64,000 nucleotides of DNA from Sphingopyxis panaciterrae (lineage in GTDB: Bacteria; Pseudomonadota; Alphaproteobacteria; Sphingomonadales; Sphingomonadaceae). The notes below the pieces were generated by a model. That model had not been told where the DNA came from. It made no database searches and was given only the letters and a program-made list of their open reading frames with translations. A program made the translations under genes and the position numbers. Each line of letters starts with the position of its first letter. Positions within the stretch are counted from its first letter, which is position 1. Where the stretch lies: positions 62,001 to 126,000 of the forward strand of contig NZ_JAASQN010000002.1 of assembly GCF_011762125.1 (NCBI RefSeq), in the 5' to 3' direction. Shown here in pieces: positions 53,178-62,750 of the stretch.

Positions 53178-53651
53178 ATGGCGAGCCAAAAATTCGATCA
53201 GATCGATTTGCAGATATTGGGCGAGCTGCAGAAAAACGGGCGAATGACGAATGTCGAACTGGCGCAGATGGTCGGCCTGACCGCGCCGCCGTGCCTGCGC
53301 CGCGTCCGTGCGCTCGAGGAATCGGGGGTCATCCGATCCTATCATGCCGACCTCGATGCGGCGAAGCTGGGTTATGGCATCACGGTGTTCGCGATGGTCA
53401 GCCTGCGCAGCCAGGCCGAATCCGACCTGAAGGCGTTCGAGGATTATGTCGGCGGCCTCGCCGAGGTGCGCGAATGCTACATGCTGAATGGCGAGATCGA
53501 CTTTCTGCTGAAGGTGGTCGCGCGCGATCTGCAAAGCTTCCAGTCGTTCCTGACCGCGCATCTGACCTCGGCACCCAATGTCACGAGCGTGAAGACGTCG
53601 CTGACCATCCGCACCGCGAAACAGCTCGCCGGGATTCCCGTCGAGGATTAG
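53178..53651 (+). CDS. Lrp/AsnC family transcriptional regulator
   Basis: A 157-residue regulator. The N-terminal winged helix reads ILGELQKNGRMTNVELAQMVGLTAPPCLRRVRALEESGVI; the C-terminal RAM domain (YGITVFAMVSLRSQ ... VRECYMLNGEIDFLLKVVARDLQSFQSFL) binds amino acids. The start has GGAAG upstream. It is divergent from the histidine kinase gene. The target genes are unknown. Confidence 0.93.
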   Translation: MASQKFDQIDLQILGELQKNGRMTNVELAQMVGLTAPPCLRRVRALEESGVIRSYHADLDAAKLGYGITVFAMVSLRSQAESDLKAFEDYVGGLAEVRECYMLNGEIDFLLKVVARDLQSFQSFLTAHLTSAPNVTSVKTSLTIRTAKQLAGIPVED

Positions 53652-53720
53652 GGCTTCAGCCTGTCAAGTGCGGGTCGTTCGGATATGTCCGTTTCCGGCC
53701 GGAAGTGCAGTTCCGTTCCT

Positions 53721-53813
53721 CGTCACCCCGGACTTGATCCGGGGTCCCGCTTGGCGTCACAAACGGCTCGTTCCTCAAAAAAGCGGGATCCCGGGTCAAG
53801 CCCGGGATGACGA
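53721..53813. repeat. 93-bp palindromic intergenic repeat, copy 3
   Basis: Arms GTCACCCCGGACTTGATCC and CCCGGGTCAAGCCCGGGATG flank a GCGGGATC spacer, as in the other two copies. It sits between the lrp stop and the terminator of the TPR gene. Confidence 0.85.
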
Positions 53814-53882
53814 GGAAAGAGCGGGAAGCGGCCAGTTGCGGCTGGAAGTGACGTTTGATTTCCTATCCGTGTCATCCCCGCC

Positions 53883-53919
53883 AAAAAAAGGGCGCCGCTC
53901 CCACCGGGAAGCGGCGCCC
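53883..53919 (-). terminator. Rho-independent terminator of the periplasmic TPR gene
   Basis: On the minus strand GGGCGCCGCT pairs with AGCGGCGCCC around a short loop and is followed by seven T residues, 19 bases after the gene's stop. Confidence 0.9.
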
Positions 53920-53937
53920 GTTAATCCGAGTGATGCG

Positions 53938-55215
53938 TCAGCCGCCCGTCGCAGGGGCGGCGCCATTGCCAAGCTTGATCACCCACAGGTCGGCAAGCCG
54001 CTTGCGGGGACCGGCAATCTGCGCGAAGCTCGCCTTGGCGGAGGCCGCGTCGCCGGCGAGAGCCTGTGCCACGCCCATGCGATAGGTCCACAATTCCTTG
54101 TCGCCGCCCGCCGCCAGCGCCGCCTTGTAGAGCGGCACGGCGTCCGCATAACGGCCATAGCTGACAAGGGTATCGCCGGTTGCGCCGGCGACCTTCGGAT
54201 TCGACAGGGTCGTCGGCTTCTGGGCGTAAGCGGTAAGGGTCGATTCCTCGTCGCCGGCGCGCTCGCCCTGCGTCTTTGCGATCGCATCGAACGTCGCGTC
54301 GGGGGTCGGGATCACCTTGCTCGCCTTGCCCTCGGCGACCAGCGCGACAACCTCGCCGGGCAGCGCCGCTTCGGTGGCCAGCGCCGCATATTCCGAATAT
54401 TCGGGCCGCTGGAGCATCGATTTGGTGGCACGCATCAGCCGCAGCGTATCGAGCGCGATCTCCTTGTTCTCGCCCGTCTGCTGGAGCAGGATGAACAGCG
54501 TCTGGCGCCATACCTGCGGCTCGCCATAGTCGCGCATGCGCAGCGTCATCATGTCGAGCATTTCGTTGGTCCGCTTGGCGGTCTGAAGCGCCTTGATCGG
54601 GCGAACATAAAGTTCGTCCGAGGGACGCTGACCGGCGGCGCGGCTTGCCTCGATGCTTGCCTTGGCCATCGCGATGCCCTGATCGACCTGCCCTTGCTGC
54701 AGATAGCTGTCCATCAAGAGCACCGACAATTGGGGCTCGGTCGAGCCCGCGGCCTTCGCCGCTTCGAGGCGCTTGACCGCCTTGGCATAATCCTTTGCGC
54801 CATAGGCGAAGTTGCCCGAGAAGAAATTATAGACCGCGACGCTTTCGGGCGGGGTGATGCCCGAATCGATCATCGCGTCGAGTCCCTGCGCCTGCATCGC
54901 CTGATCCTTGTTCAGAATCCCGAGCTGGAGCTGGTAATAAGCCAGCCAATAGCGATCTTCATTGGTGCTCGCGCCGCCCTGCCCCTCGGCCAGCGCCGCC
55001 TGCAGCGCCGCCGCATCCTTGGCGGTGTTGGCATCCATCATCTTCTTGACCGCGGGCTGGAATCCCTTGCTGACGCTGATCGTCGTGCCCTTGGCCGCTT
55101 CTTCCTTCTTGTCCTTCTTTTCTTTCGCACCGGCGGGCGCGGCCGAAATCATCAGTGCGCTGCCCAGCACAGCGGCCATCGCCGTCACCGGCATCGAGCG
55201 AAAACGCTTCACCAT
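53938..55215 (-). CDS. Exported TPR-like repeat protein
   Basis: A 425-residue protein with a signal peptide (VTAMAAVLGSALMISAAPAGA) and a Lys-rich linker (KEKKDKKEEAAKG). Helical TPR-like repeats fill the rest, for example AVYNFFSGNFAYGAKDYAKAVKRLEAA, LLMDSYLQQGQVDQGIAMAKA and LVSYGRYADAVPLYKAAL. It is probably periplasmic. GAGGAGAG precedes the start. It is monocistronic with its own terminator. Function unknown. Confidence 0.85.
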   Translation of the reverse strand: MVKRFRSMPVTAMAAVLGSALMISAAPAGAKEKKDKKEEAAKGTTISVSKGFQPAVKKMMDANTAKDAAALQAALAEGQGGASTNEDRYWLAYYQLQLGILNKDQAMQAQGLDAMIDSGITPPESVAVYNFFSGNFAYGAKDYAKAVKRLEAAKAAGSTEPQLSVLLMDSYLQQGQVDQGIAMAKASIEASRAAGQRPSDELYVRPIKALQTAKRTNEMLDMMTLRMRDYGEPQVWRQTLFILLQQTGENKEIALDTLRLMRATKSMLQRPEYSEYAALATEAALPGEVVALVAEGKASKVIPTPDATFDAIAKTQGERAGDEESTLTAYAQKPTTLSNPKVAGATGDTLVSYGRYADAVPLYKAALAAGGDKELWTYRMGVAQALAGDAASAKASFAQIAGPRKRLADLWVIKLGNGAAPATGG

Positions 55216-55422
55216 CGAAATCTCTCCTCAAACAGGCGGCCGCCTTGCCTCAGCACACAAATGGGCTCGGCCGCGGTTCGGTAACGCGGCTAAACCCGTC
55301 GCGTTGCCAAGGCAAGACGGCCGGGATCGATATTTATGATAGGAAGGCGCGACTGAACGGGGATTGAACCCGGATCGGCGCAGAACAGGGTCAGGGCCCT
55401 GAGGGTCGGGGCCCCAAGCCGA

Positions 55423-55716
55423 TCAGAGTTCGTCGATCGCCCGGTTGATCTGGCGCAGCACGGCAGGGTCACCCGGCGCGCCGGCCATCGCGGCCTCGGA
55501 GAGCTGAATCAGCGGAATGATGCCGAACGTCGCGGCCAGCCCTTTCAGGCGCAGCGCCGCGGCGTGCCAGTTCGCGTCGCAGCGCGCGCGGCGCATCAGA
55601 TCCGAAAGTTCGCGCGCGCTGCCGGTGAAGGCATTGCGCAAATCGATCGCGATCGCCGCATCGTCGCCGACGGCGGAGCTGAGATACCGGTCGAGGGGGC
55701 CACTATCGAAAGACAT
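55423..55716 (-). CDS. Hpt-like four-helix protein lacking the histidine
   Basis: With ATG at 55716 the product has 97 residues. The segment NWHAAALRLKGLAATFGIIPLIQLSEAAM aligns with the Hpt signature (AHxLKGxAxxxGxxxL), but Arg replaces the phospho-acceptor His. It could be a phosphotransfer decoy or a structural binder. It is divergent from the coiled-coil membrane protein gene, 68 bases apart. The 55216-55422 gap holds the TPR promoter region and a 12-base palindrome TCAGGGCCCTGA near 55391. Confidence 0.6.
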   Translation of the reverse strand: MSFDSGPLDRYLSSAVGDDAAIAIDLRNAFTGSARELSDLMRRARCDANWHAAALRLKGLAATFGIIPLIQLSEAAMAGAPGDPAVLRQINRAIDEL

Positions 55717-55784
55717 TCCACAGGCTTGGCAGCTTGTCGTTAAGTTTCCGTTTCGTGAAGCGTATTTGGTGCTAAGATGGGGGG

Positions 55785-58154
55785 ATGACGGGGGAAAAGA
55801 AAATAGTCGGATTGTGGCGGGATTCTGCGGCAAACCAGGAAACGGACGGCAAGGTCCAGGATCAGGCCGCGGCGCCCGAAGCGACGCCAGCGCCCGGAAC
55901 CGAGGTGCCTGCCGAACGGGATTGGCTCGATATGTCGCCGCTTACCGATGCCGACACGACCGGCGAAGAATATGACGCAGGCGTCGATGCGCCCCGGCGG
56001 CGCGATCGCTTTGCCCCCGCCCTCCTCCTGCTTCTCGGCGCAGGCTGGACGTTGTTCGCGCTTCACGGTGCGACGGGCGGTTTTACCGCCGCGCCCGCCG
56101 CCGGCAGCTGGCCGATGCTGATCGCGACGATTTCGATGCCGCTGACGCTGCTCGCCATTTTGTGGATGGTGCTGCTGCGGTCGAGCCGTTCCGAACAGGC
56201 GCGTTTCGCGCGCGTCGCGACCGCTTTGCGCAACGAGAATATGCTGCTCGGCCAGTCGATGCATTCGCTGGGCCTGCACCTTGCCGATGCACAAAGGCAA
56301 CTCGCCGAGCAGGCAAAGATCGTCCAGCAACTCGGCCTCGACACGGTCGCGCGGCTGCACGACAGCAGCGACCGGCTCGCCAGCAATGCGTCGGTGATCG
56401 CCAACGCGCACGACCAGCTCGCCCGGTCAGGCGACGTCGCGATGCAGCGGATGGACGGGCTGCTTGCCGGCCTGCCGCGGATCGATGATGTCGCGCAGCG
56501 CCTCGCTGTCAATTTCCGTGAAGCCGGGCTCGTCGCGCATCAACAGGGTGCGAACCTCGAAGCACGGCTCGCCGCGCTGGGCGAGGAAGCGGCGAAGACG
56601 GCGCAGACCGGCGATGCCGCCACCGCCAGCGTGCTCGAGGCGATGGTCGCGTTGCAGGGACAGGCGAAAGAGACCGAATCGGACCTGCTCGCCGCGTCGG
56701 CCCAGGTCGCCGGCGCGCAAGGGGCCGCGCTCGCCCAGATCACCAGGGTCGCGGCATCGGCCCGCGACGACATGACCGCGACCGTCAGCGCGGTGACGGG
56801 TCAGATGGACCAGAGCTGGCAGCAGTTCCGCGATGGCGTCGATGCCGCCGCCGCGCAGCTGGACGCGAAACTCGCCGCGGCGCGCGAGGCGGGCGAAGCG
56901 ATCGGAACCCAGCTGACGGCGCATGGCGAAGCGAGCGAGACGCTTGCGGCGCGGATCGCCGCGCATGTCACCGATGTCGAACGGCAGCTCGCCGGGCTCG
57001 ATACCAGCGTCGCGAACCGGACCGCCGTCATCGGCCGCGCGATCGACGATACCAAGGCCCAGCTCACCGCCTTCTCCGACCAGGTGACGAGCGGCAACGC
57101 ATCGGCGCAACAGCTCGTCAGCCATGCCGAATCGCTGCTGCTCGCGCTCGATGCGGTGACGCGTGAACTCGACGAATCGCTGCCGCTGGCGCTGGGCCGG
57201 ATGACCGCACACGGCAGGACGGCGGAGACCGCTTTGTCGCAGCTGCGTCCGATGCTCGACGCGTCCGAACTCGTCGCGCAATCGACGCTGTCGCACGTCA
57301 ATGCGGTGCAGGCGACACTCAGGACGAACGAAGACCAGATGGCGAGCCATGCCGAGAAGCAGCGGATGCTCGTCGACCGCGTCAACACGTCGCTTGCCGA
57401 AGCCGACGCGGCGCTGGCGAAGCTTCGCGAAGGCGCCGACGAATTCGCCGAACAGGGCGGCGCGCGGATGATCGCGACCTTGGCAGAGGTGCGCGGGACC
57501 GCCGATTCGGCGGCAGAGCAGGCCCGAGAGACACTCGACCGGCTGATCGCGGGCGCCCGCGAAGCCATGCAGGCGACCGCGAGCGAGACGATCGATGCCG
57601 CCTTCAAGACCGAGATCATGACGCAGCTGGGCGCGATCGAGGACGCATCGCAGCGCGCCGTCGCCGCGGCCAACGGCGCCGCCGACCGGCTGATGCGCCA
57701 GTTGATCACGATCATGGACACCAGCGCGAGCGTCGAACAACGCGCGCTCGAAGCCGAGCAGGCGATCGCCGCTTCGGACCGCGATTCGCTCGCGAAACAG
57801 GTCGGGGTCCTGACCGAAGCGCTGAAATCGACCGCGATCGATGTCACCAAGATCCTGTCGAGCGAAGTCAGCGACGCCGCATGGGATGCCTATCTCAAGG
57901 GTGATCGCGGCGTCTTCGCGCGCCGCGCGGTCAAGCTGGTCGAGAATAGCGAAGCGAAGGAAATCCTGCGCGTCTACCAGAATGACGACAATTTCCATGC
58001 CGCGGTGAACCAGTTCATCCACGATTTCGAAGCAATGCTGCGCCTGCTGATCGGCGCGCGCGACGGGTCGGCGATCAGCGTGACCTTGCTGTCGTCCGAC
58101 ATCGGCAAGCTTTACGTCGCGATGGCGCAGGCGATCGACCGCCTGCGGGGTTGA
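55785..58154 (+). CDS. Large coiled-coil membrane protein, TipN-like
   Basis: A 789-residue protein: an acidic cytosolic N-terminus, two membrane helices (about residues 76-96 and 107-129), a ~560-residue alanine-rich coiled coil, and a conserved C-terminal helical domain (VSDAAWDAYLKGDRGVFARR, VNQFIHDFEAMLRLLIGARDG, LLSSDIGKLYVAMAQAIDRL). This architecture matches Caulobacter TipN, a new-pole landmark that positions the flagellum. The identification is from architecture and memory of the C-terminal block, so tentative. Confidence 0.65.
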   Translation: MTGEKKIVGLWRDSAANQETDGKVQDQAAAPEATPAPGTEVPAERDWLDMSPLTDADTTGEEYDAGVDAPRRRDRFAPALLLLLGAGWTLFALHGATGGFTAAPAAGSWPMLIATISMPLTLLAILWMVLLRSSRSEQARFARVATALRNENMLLGQSMHSLGLHLADAQRQLAEQAKIVQQLGLDTVARLHDSSDRLASNASVIANAHDQLARSGDVAMQRMDGLLAGLPRIDDVAQRLAVNFREAGLVAHQQGANLEARLAALGEEAAKTAQTGDAATASVLEAMVALQGQAKETESDLLAASAQVAGAQGAALAQITRVAASARDDMTATVSAVTGQMDQSWQQFRDGVDAAAAQLDAKLAAAREAGEAIGTQLTAHGEASETLAARIAAHVTDVERQLAGLDTSVANRTAVIGRAIDDTKAQLTAFSDQVTSGNASAQQLVSHAESLLLALDAVTRELDESLPLALGRMTAHGRTAETALSQLRPMLDASELVAQSTLSHVNAVQATLRTNEDQMASHAEKQRMLVDRVNTSLAEADAALAKLREGADEFAEQGGARMIATLAEVRGTADSAAEQARETLDRLIAGAREAMQATASETIDAAFKTEIMTQLGAIEDASQRAVAAANGAADRLMRQLITIMDTSASVEQRALEAEQAIAASDRDSLAKQVGVLTEALKSTAIDVTKILSSEVSDAAWDAYLKGDRGVFARRAVKLVENSEAKEILRVYQNDDNFHAAVNQFIHDFEAMLRLLIGARDGSAISVTLLSSDIGKLYVAMAQAIDRLRG

Positions 58155-58386
58155 ACGCGTCGCGCGTCGAGCGGAGTCTGTCATCTCGGCGAAGGCAGCG
58201 ATGCCGTTGGTGGTAATTTCCGACCGGCTTCGGTCCGGCAGGAAGCGACAACGGGATTTTTTCTGGTCCCGGCCAGACACGTCCGCTAGATAGACCGGGA
58301 AAGATCTTGCGATGAAGCTGCGCCTGGCAGCGTAGGCTTCCTGGCCGACGTTTACCGTGCAGAAACATCGATATGGAGATCCGAGC

Positions 58387-59229
58387 ATGCCCGACAAAGA
58401 TCCCGCCGCACCGGTCGATGTCACAAAGGACTGGCAAGCAACCCAGGGCCAGACATCGTCAGCCAAGCGTCTTCGAATTTTTGCCCTGCTCGCATGGATC
58501 GTCGCCATCGGCGGCGAGGTTGCTGGCATCGTCTTGCTGTACCAGCACAAGTTCGACCACGGAAACCTCGGGCTGCTGATTGGCCTTCTGATCGGGATCG
58601 CAGTCTTTGCGATTGCCGGCAGCTTGATGTGGAAGGCGGCCAACAAGCACGATCCGGCGCGTGCGTCGGAAAAGTTCCGGTTCTTTGTCCAGAACCAGCT
58701 TGGGGCGATCATCGCCATGGTCGCCTTCCTCCCGCTGGTTCTCCTGATCTTCATGGACAAGGACATGGATCCGAAGAACAAGAAGATTGCCGGGAGCGTC
58801 GGGGCCGTCCTGGCTGTCGTCGCGACCCTGATCGGTGTGAGCTATAACCCGCCGTCGGTGGAGCAATATACTCAGGACATGAACCAGTGCGCAGCGCAGA
58901 TCAAAGGCGGCCAGCCGACAACAGCCTGTTCGCCCGAGGTGGCCGCTCAGGCGCAGGACATCGCCCGTGACTCGAGCGCCGTGGCAGATGCGACGAAGAA
59001 CGCCGAAAACCCGGCTGGCCAGGATGTCGTATATTGGATCGCGCCGGAAAACGGCGCCAAGAAATCGGAGACCCCGCATGTCTTTCATCTTTGCGCGAAT
59101 GTGAGTCCGCTGAATGGCAAGACCGTGAATCAAGGCTCCGTGACCGAAGCTTATGCGGAGAATGCCAGCCGTATCACCAAGCAGATCGAGATGGAGCAGG
59201 CACAGTGCGGGTTCGCAAAATCGCAGTGA
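58387..59229 (+). CDS. Predicted multi-span membrane protein, unknown function
   Basis: The ATG at 58387 with GGAG upstream gives 280 residues. Four hydrophobic segments occur at about residues 32-52, 62-84, 105-123 and 136-155, then a ~120-residue soluble tail containing Cys residues (NQCAAQIKGG, TACSPEVA, HLCANVSP, AQCGF). The tail is probably periplasmic, where the cysteines could form disulfides. I do not recognise the family. The 58155-58386 gap shows no gene. Confidence 0.75.
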   Translation: MPDKDPAAPVDVTKDWQATQGQTSSAKRLRIFALLAWIVAIGGEVAGIVLLYQHKFDHGNLGLLIGLLIGIAVFAIAGSLMWKAANKHDPARASEKFRFFVQNQLGAIIAMVAFLPLVLLIFMDKDMDPKNKKIAGSVGAVLAVVATLIGVSYNPPSVEQYTQDMNQCAAQIKGGQPTTACSPEVAAQAQDIARDSSAVADATKNAENPAGQDVVYWIAPENGAKKSETPHVFHLCANVSPLNGKTVNQGSVTEAYAENASRITKQIEMEQAQCGFAKSQ

Positions 59230-59250
59230 ACCCGCCCGACACCAAAGCTC

Positions 59251-59313
59251 AAATTACTGTTTCTTGGGAATTATAACGTGGGCGCCCCCCGAAACGCCGG
59301 AGTGACAGTTTAG
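59251..59313. repeat. Third GTGACAG/GAATTA repeat locus
   Basis: AATTACTGTTTCTTGGGAATTATAACG (59252-59278, shown in parts: AATTACTGTT and GGAATTATAACG) is followed by GTGACAGTTTAG at 59302-59313. The same words occur in the two blocks around the Rhs remnant. It abuts the stop of the DUF1467 gene. Confidence 0.45.
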
Positions 59314-59316
59314 CCT

Positions 59317-59577
59317 TCAGGCCCGCCCGCTGAGTTTGTCGGGGTCGGCCCAGCCGTTCACATAGGCAATATAGTAGATCACGAACCCGATCGTCGCGAC
59401 GATCGTCATCTGCAGCAATATGCGTCCCGGACGAAAGCTCGCCGGCGCCCCGGGCTCTTGCCCGCGTACCAGCGGCGTGGCGTCATCGCTCGCGCGGCGG
59501 CCGTGAAAGGGCAGCACGAAGAAGGCGCTGAACGCCCAGAAAAGCAGGTAGATGGCAAGCGCCGAGGTCCATTTCAT
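59317..59577 (-). CDS. DUF1467 family membrane protein
   Basis: An 86-residue protein with ATG at 59577: MKWTSALAIYLLFWAFSAFFVLPF is the DUF1467 opening, followed by APASFRPGRILLQMTIVATIGFVIYYIAYVNGW. Two membrane helices. It is the last gene of the nuoN-birA-coaX-rnj operon, 14 bases after rnj. Function unknown in the family. Confidence 0.88.
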   Translation of the reverse strand: MKWTSALAIYLLFWAFSAFFVLPFHGRRASDDATPLVRGQEPGAPASFRPGRILLQMTIVATIGFVIYYIAYVNGWADPDKLSGRA

Positions 59578-59591
59578 CTTCGCTGGTCCGT

Positions 59592-61226
59592 TCAGATGGT
59601 GACAAGCATCACGTCGACAACGGGCTTCTTGCCCGTCCAGTCGGTCGCAATACGACGCACGCCAAGGCGGATCGCCTCGCGCAGCTTTTCCTCGTCGCGC
59701 GCGGGACCGGTGGCGGCCTGTTCGGCGGCTTCGCACATCTCGTCGATAAAGGCTTCGCGCTCATCCTCGACCGGAACGCCGCGATAGCTGATCGCGGCCT
59801 GCGTAAAGCGCTTGCCGGCAAAGATGGCTGCAACCGTGATATGGCCATGAAGCGACAGTTTGCGCCTCTCGTTGATCGTCTCGCCATCGGCAGGCAGAAT
59901 CACGTCGCCGTCGAGGATCAGGCGGCCGGAATGAACGCGCTCGACGATCTTCGCCGGTCCGGGCGCAAGGCGGACGAGGTCACCATTTTCCTGGATCAGG
60001 GCGTCGGGGACGCCGCGTTCGAGCGCAAAGCGCGCCTGTTCGTGCATGTGGCGAATTTCGCCATGCACGGGCACCACCAGCTTTGGTCGCAGCCAGCCGT
60101 AAAGCGCGGCGAGTTCGGGCTGCCCCGGATGGCCGCTGACGTGGATATGCGCCTGTTTCTCGGTGACGGTCAGGATGTCCTTCGCCGCCAGCTGGTTCAT
60201 GATCCGCCCGATCGCGACCTCATTGCCGGGGATCTGCTTGGACGAGAAAACGACGGTATCGCCCGCTTCCAGCTTGATCTGATGCCCGTCGGCCGCCATG
60301 CGCGCCAGCGCCGCGCGTGGTTCGCCCTGCCCTCCGGTCGCGATCACCATGACCTTGTTGCGCGGCAGCCGCATCGCCTCGTCGAAATCGACCGTCGGCG
60401 GAAAATCCTTGAGGTAGCCGACCGAACGCGCGACGCCGAGGATGCGGTCGAGCGAACGCCCCGCGACGCACAGCGTGCGTCCCGTCGCCTTCGCTACCTC
60501 GCCCAGCGTCTTCAGCCGCGCCGCGTTGGACGCGAAAGTCGTAACGATCACCCTGCCCTTTGCCGCGCCGACCGCCGTCCGCAAGCCATCGAACAACCCG
60601 CCCTCGCTGCCCGAAGCCTCGGGATTGAAGGCATTGGTCGAATCGCCGACGAGCACATCGATGCCTTCGTCGCCGAGCTTTGTGAGCGCCGCCGCCGACG
60701 ATGGGGTACCGAGCACCGGATCGTCGTCCAGTTTCCAGTCGCCGGTGTGAAAGACGCGGCCATAAGGGGTGTCGATCACCGCCGCGCTCATCTCCAGGAT
60801 CGAGTGCGCGAGCGGCAGGAAACGGATACCAAAGGGGCCGAGTTGGAACGTCGCGTCGATGTCGACGACATGAACCTTGACCTGCTTTTCCAGCCCTTCT
60901 TCGATCAGCTTGCCGGCGATCAGTCCCGCGGTGAAACGGTTGGCATAGAGCGGCACACCGAGTTCGGCGGCAAGATAGGGCAAGGCGCCGATATGATCCT
61001 CATGCCCGTGGGTCAGCACGATGCCGAGCAGGTCCTTCTTGCGATCCTCGATGAATTCCAGGTCGGGCATGATGATATCGATGCCCGGATAATCATGGGT
61101 GCCAAAGGTCACGCCAAGGTCGAGCATGATCCATTTGCCGTCGCAGCCATAGAGATTGGCATTCATGCCGATCTCGCCCGACCCGCCGAGCGCGAGGAAG
61201 AGCAGTTCCTTGCCGGGAACGGTCAT
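59592..61226 (-). CDS. rnj: Ribonuclease J
   Basis: A 544-residue metallo-beta-lactamase/beta-CASP RNase. The zinc motif THGHEDHIG lies at residues 72-80; GDSTNAF, the ATGGQGEP block and ISGHPGQPE-like [11 protein letters not shown] follow. RNase J combines 5'-3' exonuclease and endonuclease activity in RNA maturation and decay. The start overlaps the coaX stop as ATGA. Confidence 0.95.
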   Translation of the reverse strand: MTVPGKELLFLALGGSGEIGMNANLYGCDGKWIMLDLGVTFGTHDYPGIDIIMPDLEFIEDRKKDLLGIVLTHGHEDHIGALPYLAAELGVPLYANRFTAGLIAGKLIEEGLEKQVKVHVVDIDATFQLGPFGIRFLPLAHSILEMSAAVIDTPYGRVFHTGDWKLDDDPVLGTPSSAAALTKLGDEGIDVLVGDSTNAFNPEASGSEGGLFDGLRTAVGAAKGRVIVTTFASNAARLKTLGEVAKATGRTLCVAGRSLDRILGVARSVGYLKDFPPTVDFDEAMRLPRNKVMVIATGGQGEPRAALARMAADGHQIKLEAGDTVVFSSKQIPGNEVAIGRIMNQLAAKDILTVTEKQAHIHVSGHPGQPELAALYGWLRPKLVVPVHGEIRHMHEQARFALERGVPDALIQENGDLVRLAPGPAKIVERVHSGRLILDGDVILPADGETINERRKLSLHGHITVAAIFAGKRFTQAAISYRGVPVEDEREAFIDEMCEAAEQAATGPARDEEKLREAIRLGVRRIATDWTGKKPVVDVMLVTI

Positions 61227-62020
61227 GCGCCAGTTCCCCGCTGGTTATAGAGGTGCATCAGGCCGTTCAGCGTCAGGTCGGGTTCGATGCGGTCGAACAA
61301 TTGCCCCTGTTCCTGGAACAGGGTCGCGAGGCCGCCGGTCGCAATGACCGTCAGCGGTTTGCCGATTTCATTCTTCATGCGCCCTATTAGGCCTTCCATC
61401 ATGGATACATAGCCCCAATAGACGCCGATCAGCATCTGGCTTTCGGTGGTGCGGCCGATGACGCTGTTCGTCGCCGGCGCCTCGATCGCGATGCGCGGCA
61501 ACTTTGCGGCCGCGGCAACGAGCGCTTCGAGCGAGAGATTGACACCCGGGGCGATGATGCCGCCGAGATAGGCGCCGTCAGGGCCGATATGATCGAGCGT
61601 CGTCGCGGTGCCGAAGCTGATGACGAGCTTGTCCTTGCCGGGTTCGACGGCCTGCGCCGAAATCGCGTTGACCGCGCGGTCGGCGCCGACCGATTGCGGT
61701 TCGTCGACCTTGAGCGCGATGCCCCAGGTCACCGGCTCACGCCCCGCGACGAGCGCGTCGACGCCGAAATATTTGACCGCGAGCAGTTGCAGATTGTGGA
61801 GCGCCCGCGGCACCACGGTCGAGATGATCACCGCGGAGACCCCCGCGCGGTCATAGCCCTCGATCCGCATCAACTGGTCGAGCCACACCATATATTCGTC
61901 GGCGGTGCGGCGGTCGTCGGTCGCGATGCGCCAGCGGGTGAGCGGCTGCCCCGCGTCTGCTTCGGGGTCGAAGAGCGCGAATTTGGCGTTGGTGTTGCCG
62001 ACATCGATCGCGAGCAGCAT
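61223..62020 (-). CDS. coaX: Type III pantothenate kinase
   Basis: A 265-residue CoaX. The phosphate-binding motif [17 protein letters not shown] is at the N-terminus; [11 protein letters not shown] and [25 protein letters not shown] are family blocks. It catalyses the first step of CoA synthesis. It starts 1 base after the birA stop and overlaps rnj. Confidence 0.95.
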   Translation of the reverse strand: MLLAIDVGNTNAKFALFDPEADAGQPLTRWRIATDDRRTADEYMVWLDQLMRIEGYDRAGVSAVIISTVVPRALHNLQLLAVKYFGVDALVAGREPVTWGIALKVDEPQSVGADRAVNAISAQAVEPGKDKLVISFGTATTLDHIGPDGAYLGGIIAPGVNLSLEALVAAAAKLPRIAIEAPATNSVIGRTTESQMLIGVYWGYVSMMEGLIGRMKNEIGKPLTVIATGGLATLFQEQGQLFDRIEPDLTLNGLMHLYNQRGTGA

Positions 62021-62021
62021 C

Positions 62022-62750
62022 CTAATTCCCCTCTTCGACCGGACGCCGCAACTCGACGTCGCCCGCGTGGACAAGCATGGTCTCCCCACCCTCGCGGCGC
62101 AAGCGCAGCGCGCCGTCGGGGGCGAGGCCGTCGAAAAAGCCGTCGATACCCTGTTCGGATACGCGAAGCGGTGTGCCGGCGGGGTGCGCTTGCGACAGCC
62201 AGGCGCGGATGATCGATCCGATGCCTTCCTGTCGCCAGGTCCACAGCGCGTCGATCATCGCGATCGCAAGCGCCTCGGCAAAGCGATCGCGGTCGATCGC
62301 GGCACCGTTGGCGGCCAATGTCGCGGTCGGACGGTCGGGCAGTTCGGGGGCGGCGACCAAATTGACCCCCATCCCGATCACCACGGCGTTGCCCGTCCGC
62401 TCCATCAAGATGCCCGCGCATTTGGCGCCGCCCACGAGCAGGTCGTTCGGCCATTTGAGCTGGGCATCGAGACCGGGGGCCAGCGCCGCGACCGCCTTCG
62501 CGAGCGCGACCCCGGCGACGAGCGCGAGCGTCGCGGCTGATGGATCGGCGGCGGTCAGGTGGACGACGGTCGAGCCCATGAAATTGCCCTGCCCGTCGTT
62601 CCAGCCGCGCCCGAGGCGCCCGCGCCCGGCGGTCTGGCGGTCGGCGACTAGCCAATGGCTCTCGCCGACATGCTCGCCGCTGGCCAGCCGCGCCAGCAGG
62701 TCGGCGTTGGTCGAACCTGTCCGCGCTACCCGCTCTATCGGCGGTATCAG
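62022..62750 (-). CDS. birA: Biotin-[acetyl-CoA-carboxylase] ligase
   Basis: About 242 residues, catalytic domain only (no N-terminal DNA-binding domain). Motifs are TGSTNADLL, the adenylation loop [18 protein letters not shown] and AKCAGILME. Conserved sequence begins right at the nuoN stop, where no ATG, GTG or TTG is available. CTG at 62750 overlaps the nuoN stop as CTGA and is the best initiator; GTG at 62825 inside nuoN is an alternative. Confidence 0.9.
   Translation of the reverse strand: MIPPIERVARTGSTNADLLARLASGEHVGESHWLVADRQTAGRGRLGRGWNDGQGNFMGSTVVHLTAADPSAATLALVAGVALAKAVAALAPGLDAQLKWPNDLLVGGAKCAGILMERTGNAVVIGMGVNLVAAPELPDRPTATLAANGAAIDRDRFAEALAIAMIDALWTWRQEGIGSIIRAWLSQAHPAGTPLRVSEQGIDGFFDGLAPDGALRLRREGGETMLVHAGDVELRRPVEEGN

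Noticed and set aside
55344-55425. tRNA-like GGTTCAATCCCCG on the minus strand
   Set aside because: No matching acceptor, D-arm or anticodon stem can be formed; the T-stem also has a mismatch.
56427-58781. A 784-codon minus-strand frame
   Set aside because: Antisense to the coiled-coil protein gene and rich in Arg/Gly; shadow of a skewed-composition gene.
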